Assembly: GCA_018971775.1 (NCBI GenBank)
Contig: JAGXAB010000016.1
Coordinates: 1-64,000 of the forward strand
Source: Cyanobacteria bacterium REEB67
GTDB lineage: Bacteria; Cyanobacteriota; Vampirovibrionia; Obscuribacterales; Obscuribacteraceae
Length of the DNA stretch: 64,000 nucleotides
Direction of reading: 5' to 3'
Shown piece after piece: positions 59,418 through 64,000 of this stretch; position 1 is the first letter of the stretch, and each line of letters begins with the position of its first letter. The translations under genes and the position numbers were made by a program. The notes below the pieces were generated by a model. The model did not search any database. It worked only from the letters and a program-made list of their open reading frames with translations, and had not been told where the DNA came from.

Positions 59418-61843
59418 TGGTTAGCGAACGCAAGAAAATCCGCCCAGAAAATCCAGGCGATGGTTCCGCCGCTGACATTGGTAATGGGGCTTCCGACAGC
59501 GAATCTTTGATCACGATTGTCGAAGCCGTGCAGGATGGACAGATAGTTGCCGCCAATGTCATTACCACTGGTGGTGTCGACATGCAGGCCGGGACGGCGG
59601 CGGTTATTGAAGTGATTGCAGCGCCCAATCAATTTTTGCAAACGGAAAAAAATGCTGACGCGGCATCGCCAAATGCTTTTCGCTATGTCGTCATGCACAG
59701 CCTGCCCGGCCGCTTGCGTATGCAAATAGACAATTTACGCTTCCAGCAACAGAGGGCCGAGCAGCTTTGTCTGGCGATTATCGAAGAGCCGGGCATCAAG
59801 CAGGCTCGCCTCAGTCTGTGGAGTAATTCGCTGGTCGTCGAATACGATAAAACGGCGTTGCCTGAAAAAGATGTGCTGGCCAGCCTCGAGAAGCTCTGGC
59901 ACAGTCGTTCGACAGTGTCGGCGACAGGTTCTGCGCCCGGCGCTCACGCCGCCGTTGTCGCCACCAGACGTGAGCAAGCCGGCTTGCTGGTCTCCTTTTT
60001 AAATCTGATCGATCGTCTCACACCGCATCCGGTGCAGCTGGCCGTATCGGCCCTCGCTTTCGGCGGAGCAATATTCGGCTTGCCGACTGTGTTCGTACGC
60101 TCTCTGCTTGGCCTGGGCTCTGTACCTATTCTCAGCCGCGCCGTGCGCACCGCCGTCGAAGAGCGTAAGCTCGGTGTCGACGGACTGGATGGCGCTGCTG
60201 CTGTGCTCATGCTCATTCAAGGCAATTTCAAAGCCGCTGGTTTTATGACTACTTTGATTGCCCTTGGTGAATTTATCCGCGAGCAGACATCGCGCAAGTG
60301 CGAGAAAATGATTGGAGATCTGCTCGGTCTGGCCGGACGGTCGGCCTGGGTGGTGAGGGGGAAGAAACGCATACTTGTACCCGCCGATAGTGTTGTCGCC
60401 GGCGATACGGTCGTAGTCTACGCCGGTGAGATGGTACCAGTCGACGGTATAGTCACCGCCGGTAGGGCCACTGTCGATCAGTCTAAGCTGACCGGCGAAT
60501 CTGTCCCTGCTGAAGTCGAAGAAGGTTCTTTCGTTTTTGCCTCCACCGTCTTGCACGAAGGCAAGATTTATGTATTGGCCAGCGCCGTCGGAATGAACAC
60601 AAGGGCCGGATTGGTCGTCGACCTGGTCAATAGTGCTCCGCGTTTTGAAACGCGCACGCAAAACTATGCCTCCCTTGCCGCTGATAAATTTGTCACGCCT
60701 GTTTTGGCTCTGGGAATCGTCAGCTTTTTACTGACACGCAACCTCACTCACATGATGACGATTTTGATTTTCGACTTCGCCACTGGTATCAGGATTTCGG
60801 CACCGACGGCGGTGCTGGCTTCGATGCAAAAAGCGGCTCGCTCCGGTGTATTGATCAAATCCGGTGCCGCCCTCGAAAATCTCGCCCTCGTCGATGCTGT
60901 CCTCTTCGATAAGACCGGCACGCTCACAGTCGGCGAACCGCATGTAAATTCGGTCGTCACTTTCAATGATTTCGCCCGTCAGGACGTGATCCGCTATGCT
61001 GCCGCTGTCGAACAGCGCAACAGCCATCCCGCTGCCCGGGCCATTGTTCGATTTGCTCTTAAAGAAAAGTTGACTATACCTGAGCGCAGTCACTCCGACT
61101 CTCACTCGGCGCTTGGCGTCGAAGGCCGAGTCGACGGACGGCATATTTATGTCGGCAACCGTCGCTTCATGGACGAGCTCGGCTTCGATATCGCCATGTC
61201 TGATTTTGAAGCGTTGAAAATTACCGAAGCCTGCGAATCTTTCGCGTATGTCGCTATCGATGGCAAGCTCGCCGCTCTTCTTTCTTATAGCGATCAACTG
61301 CGCCCAGAAGCAAAAGCGGTCGTGCAGGCGCTGCGCAAGCGCGGCGTCAAGCGTATCGTCATGGCCACCGGTGATAGCGAAGGGCCGGCCCGGGTGATGG
61401 CCGACAAGGTCGGCGTCGATCAAGTCCATTTTTGTGTTTTTCCCGAGCAGAAGGCAAACATCGTCAAAGAGCTGCAGTTGCAGGGTTTCAAGGTGGCGGT
61501 AGTTGGCGACGGTATCAATGACTCGCCGGCACTCGCCCATGCCGATGTCGCTATCTCTTTGCACGGCGGTACCGACATCGCCCGTGAAAAAGCTTCTGTA
61601 GTGCTTACAGACGACAATCTCACTCGCCTGCCTCAGGCTATTGATCTGGCGCGCAGTTCGCTCGGTCTGGTCCACCAAAGTATCGGTATCGTCACTTTAC
61701 CTAATGCAATCGGACTGGGATTGGCCACCTTCGGCGCGATTGGCCCGGCTATGGCCACCGCTTTGAATAACGGCTCGGCTATCATCGCCGGTATGAATTC
61801 GCTCAGGCCGCTCCTGATCGACGACTCGCCGCGCAATAAGTAG
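59417..61843 (+). CDS. P1B-type heavy-metal-transport ATPase without CPx motif
   Basis: 808 residues. N-terminal low-complexity 80 residues, HMA_2-like domain at about 95-155 (VVMHSLPGRLRMQIDNL, SLWSNSLVVEYD), TM segments, actuator loop with KLTGESVPAE (359-362), phosphorylation DKTGTLT with Asp498, HP motif NSHPAA with His537, hinge VGDGINDSPALAHAD from Gly697, and two terminal TM helices. Counting back from DKTGTLT, the transport-site CPC aligns with Phe454-Ala455-Thr456 (FDFATGIRISAPT), so no Cys lines the path. The ion is therefore unlikely to be Cu or Zn in the usual manner; Mn, Co or another substrate is possible. Third gene of a DUF5132-HMA_2-ATPase operon; two-component genes follow after 176 bp. 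Confidence 0.92.
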   Translation: MVSERKKIRPENPGDGSAADIGNGASDSESLITIVEAVQDGQIVAANVITTGGVDMQAGTAAVIEVIAAPNQFLQTEKNADAASPNAFRYVVMHSLPGRLRMQIDNLRFQQQRAEQLCLAIIEEPGIKQARLSLWSNSLVVEYDKTALPEKDVLASLEKLWHSRSTVSATGSAPGAHAAVVATRREQAGLLVSFLNLIDRLTPHPVQLAVSALAFGGAIFGLPTVFVRSLLGLGSVPILSRAVRTAVEERKLGVDGLDGAAAVLMLIQGNFKAAGFMTTLIALGEFIREQTSRKCEKMIGDLLGLAGRSAWVVRGKKRILVPADSVVAGDTVVVYAGEMVPVDGIVTAGRATVDQSKLTGESVPAEVEEGSFVFASTVLHEGKIYVLASAVGMNTRAGLVVDLVNSAPRFETRTQNYASLAADKFVTPVLALGIVSFLLTRNLTHMMTILIFDFATGIRISAPTAVLASMQKAARSGVLIKSGAALENLALVDAVLFDKTGTLTVGEPHVNSVVTFNDFARQDVIRYAAAVEQRNSHPAARAIVRFALKEKLTIPERSHSDSHSALGVEGRVDGRHIYVGNRRFMDELGFDIAMSDFEALKITEACESFAYVAIDGKLAALLSYSDQLRPEAKAVVQALRKRGVKRIVMATGDSEGPARVMADKVGVDQVHFCVFPEQKANIVKELQLQGFKVAVVGDGINDSPALAHADVAISLHGGTDIAREKASVVLTDDNLTRLPQAIDLARSSLGLVHQSIGIVTLPNAIGLGLATFGAIGPAMATALNNGSAIIAGMNSLRPLLIDDSPRNK

Positions 61844-62019
61844 ACAGCCGTCCGCAGTTCTGTTCGCTCGATTTTGGCTGCACGGCCATGGCCGATCTAT
61901 TTCGGCTGTCGCGAGATAATTAAAATGCTAAAGGCCCAATCTTTCCTCTAGCTTGCAGCTGTGCTTGAAGAACGCCAGCTGAAAGCTCGATGAAAGAATA
62001 TGGAGCCTATAATATATCT

Positions 62020-62685
62020 ATGCGTATTTTGTTAGCTGAAGATGATGACTTTTTGGCCGGCGGTATCGAGCTTGCCCTGACTAATGCCAGCTATACGATC
62101 GAACGGGTCAAGACCGGTCCGGACGCCGAGCATATGCTGCGGGTCTATGAGTATGACTTGCTTTTGCTCGATCTTGGCCTGCCGCTCATGGATGGTATGG
62201 AAGTACTGGCCAACCTCAGAGCGCGCGGCAACAGCACGCCGGTGATTATTCTTACGGCCAGAGACCGACTGGAAGACCGTGTCCATGGTCTTGATTCCGG
62301 CGCCAACGATTATTTGACCAAGCCCTTCGAGCTGCCCGAGCTCCTGGCCCGAGTCCGGGCAATGACACGTAAACAGCTGTGGGGCAACAGCCTGGAGTAT
62401 GTGCATGGACCTTTGCGCTTCGATACCGGCGCTCGGCGCGTCACGATAAGCGGTGAGCCAGTCGATCTTTCGGCCAGGGAACTGGCCGTGCTCGAATTGC
62501 TTTTGCAACGCGCTCCGCGTGTGGTCAATAAAGATCAGATTGCCGAACATTTGCCGAGCTGGGATACCGATGTCACGCACAATGCCATCGAGATCGTGGT
62601 GCACCGCCTGCGCAAAAAACTGGAGCGGGACGGCTTTAGTATTCGCACGGCGAGGGGTCTGGGATATCTTATTGATAAAGTTTAG
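62020..62685 (+). CDS. OmpR-family response regulator (QseB/PmrA-like)
   Basis: 221 residues from ATG 62020, which gives the family start [18 protein letters not shown] 61990 would add ten residues. Receiver: EDDD near 7-10, phospho-acceptor Asp in [13 protein letters not shown], Thr in IILTARD, Lys in YLTKPFEL; winged helix about 125-220 with [16 protein letters not shown] and [16 protein letters not shown]. The absence of gaps in the alpha4-beta5 face ([12 protein letters not shown]) is as in QseB/PmrA. It overlaps the kinase by 14 bp. Its place after the metal ATPase operon suggests control of envelope or metal stress, unproven. Confidence 0.93.
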   Translation: MRILLAEDDDFLAGGIELALTNASYTIERVKTGPDAEHMLRVYEYDLLLLDLGLPLMDGMEVLANLRARGNSTPVIILTARDRLEDRVHGLDSGANDYLTKPFELPELLARVRAMTRKQLWGNSLEYVHGPLRFDTGARRVTISGEPVDLSARELAVLELLLQRAPRVVNKDQIAEHLPSWDTDVTHNAIEIVVHRLRKKLERDGFSIRTARGLGYLIDKV

Positions 62686-64000
62686 AAATAAGTCGATTCG
62701 GCGTCAGCTCCTAGCCTGGCTCCTGATACCACTATCGGTGCTCTGGCTTATCTGCACGGCGGCTGGTTACTTGCGTTCGGTGGAGCTGGCCGAGGATCGC
62801 TACGACCACGAATTAATCAACTCTGCCGACTCGGTCATCGCCCGTCTCGAAGTCGTCAACGGTAAAGTCGTTGTCGACTTGCCGCCGCAGGCCCTGGCTA
62901 TGCTCAAGCATGGAGATAATAAGTTTTACTATCAGGTTTTGACCAGTGATTTCGCCCGTGTGTCCGGAGACGTCGATCTGCCCGGGCCGGTCGATGAGCT
63001 ACTGCCGCACGTCCCTAAACTTACTTATGGTGTCATTGAAGGGCAGCGCGTGCGCATCTGCACGATGCGCTCGTTTGTCGAAGCGCACAAGGAAGTCTCG
63101 GTCATCGTCGAGTGCGCCGAGACCGTCAAACCCCGTGAAAATTTTGCGCACCAGCTTTTGATCAGCATCATCGTGCCCCAACTCTTGCTGATTGTCCTCG
63201 GCGCTATTGCAATCTGGCAGGGTGTCAGCCTCGGTCTAAGTCCTCTCAAGGAGCTCGAGCTCGCTCTGGAGAGACGGTCGCAATTTGACCTCAGTCCGGT
63301 TTCGGACGCCTCTGCTCCGCAAGAAGTACAACCGCTCGTGCATGCCATCAACGATTTGCTCGGTCGTTTGCGCGAAGATCTTGATTCGCAAAGGCGTTTC
63401 GTGGCCAATGCTGCTCACCAGTTGCGTACGCCTCTGGCTGGATTGAAGACCTATGTAGGGGTTGTCACAGCCATGACCGAAAAGGTCGAGCAGAGAGAGC
63501 TCAATCACGCCGTCAAGCAACTGGATCATGGACTGAATCGCATCACTCATCTGGTCAATCGCTTGCTTGCTCTGGCCAAAGCCGAGCCCAATGCGGCCGG
63601 TAAGATCAAGCCGCAAAATTTTGACCTCAATCTCGTTGCCGCGGAAGCAACATCGGATCTGGTCGGCGAGGCGATCGAAAAAAATATCGATCTCGCTTTC
63701 GAGGGCGCGAACGGACCAATCCTCGTGCTTGGTGATCCGTCTTCGGTCCGCGAGCTGGTGATGAATCTGGTCGACAATGCCGTGCGCTACACGCCAAACG
63801 GCGGCCATGTGACTGTGCGCGTGCAAAACGGCAACAGTGTTGTACTGGCCGTTGAAGACGACGGGCCCGGCATTGCCGAAAGCGAGCGCGAGCGGGTTTT
63901 CGAGCGCTTCTATCGTGTCCTCGGTACGGACGGGGCCGGCAGCGGTCTTGGCCTGGCCATAGTTCGGGAGATCGCCAAAACTCACAATGCCAGGATTGCC
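62672..64000 (+). CDS. Sensor histidine kinase, QseC/TctE-like (3' end outside window)
   Basis: 443 codons to the window edge from a TTG at 62672, overlapping the regulator stop. TM1 [20 protein letters not shown], a periplasmic 2CSK_N-like sensor (about 38-160: [35 protein letters not shown]), TM2 [24 protein letters not shown] ([16 protein letters not shown]), HisKA with [16 protein letters not shown] (phospho-acceptor His249), HATPase_c with [17 protein letters not shown] and [13 protein letters not shown]. Only the last few residues should be missing. The order regulator then kinase with overlap is the classic QseBC layout. No other start codon gives the whole first TM helix. Confidence 0.93.
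   Translation, partial: MIKFRNKSIRRQLLAWLLIPLSVLWLICTAAGYLRSVELAEDRYDHELINSADSVIARLEVVNGKVVVDLPPQALAMLKHGDNKFYYQVLTSDFARVSGDVDLPGPVDELLPHVPKLTYGVIEGQRVRICTMRSFVEAHKEVSVIVECAETVKPRENFAHQLLISIIVPQLLLIVLGAIAIWQGVSLGLSPLKELELALERRSQFDLSPVSDASAPQEVQPLVHAINDLLGRLREDLDSQRRFVANAAHQLRTPLAGLKTYVGVVTAMTEKVEQRELNHAVKQLDHGLNRITHLVNRLLALAKAEPNAAGKIKPQNFDLNLVAAEATSDLVGEAIEKNIDLAFEGANGPILVLGDPSSVRELVMNLVDNAVRYTPNGGHVTVRVQNGNSVVLAVEDDGPGIAESERERVFERFYRVLGTDGAGSGLGLAIVREIAKTHNARIA

Noticed and set aside
60728..61678. 316-codon minus-strand frame opposite the P1B-ATPase
   Set aside because: The plus strand encodes all ATPase motifs here; the minus frame has no family pattern and no ribosome site.
61883..61906. 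Overlapping palindromes CGGCCATGGCCG and GCCGA-N6-TCGGC after the ATPase as a terminator
   Set aside because: No T-run follows and the stems are mutually exclusive; could end the operon but cannot be supported.

Overview
The window looks like a chromosomal segment of a Gram-negative-type environmental bacterium with moderately GC-rich DNA. It carries many Sec signal peptides, TPR proteins, transmembrane Ser/Thr kinases of the HRDFTPDN type, a PATAN (DUF4388) protein of the kind known from cyanobacteria, and secreted proteins with LExxxFG-type repeats. My best inference, without a database search, is a non-photosynthetic relative of the Cyanobacteria (Vampirovibrionia/Melainabacteria, Obscuribacter-like). 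No rRNA, tRNA, phage, IS element or CRISPR array was seen.

Layout. 1-0.95 kb: a cut-off two-domain sulfurtransferase and a DCC thiol oxidoreductase. 1.0-10.3 kb: a signalling block with a lone receiver, a CHASE3-PAS histidine kinase ending in an HPt domain, an OmpR-type regulator, a PATAN/degenerate-GGDEF protein, and a translationally coupled four-gene unit (small coiled-coil protein, papain-like NC-motif protein, OmpR regulator, CHASE3-like kinase). 10.3-13.9 kb: an internally deleted pseudogene, an ArsR-SRPBCC-GyrI operon with a likely operator over the arsR start, a secreted PsbP-like duplicate and a secreted cupin. 13.9-16.6 kb: divergent TadE/TadG-like pseudopilin genes. 16.7-28.5 kb: a 3563-residue repeat adhesin behind a secreted Cys-rich protein. 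28.7-32.1 kb: a secreted TPR protein with an HMA-like metal-binding tail, and a PAS kinase followed by the wreck of its NarL-type regulator.

32.1-35.3 kb: a small secreted protein, an MmyB-type regulator and a GH5-like glycosidase. 35.6-39.3 kb: two complete sensor kinases fused into one 1008-residue chain, tail to tail with an OmpR regulator. 39.6-49.1 kb: exported KatG, an exported glycerophosphodiester phosphodiesterase, a GGY-repeat secreted protein, TPR proteins, an exported HExxH protein and two unrelated SGNH hydrolases. 49.1-55.9 kb: an operon of two membrane Ser/Thr kinases, an MprF-like lipid aminoacyltransferase and an exported duplicated PDZ protein. 56-58.1 kb: a small secreted protein and ychF. 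58.5-64 kb: a DUF5132 / HMA_2 / P1B-ATPase operon followed by an OmpR regulator and a 2CSK-type kinase cut by the window end.

Two themes recur: dense phospho-signalling (five histidine kinases, six intact receivers, two Ser/Thr kinases), and exported proteins built by internal duplication (PsbP-like, PDZ, adhesin repeats, fused kinases). The strongest candidates for new biology are the split three-gene phosphorelay, the fused kinase pair with complementary defects, the kinase-kinase-MprF-PDZ operon and the ATPase lacking the CPx motif.
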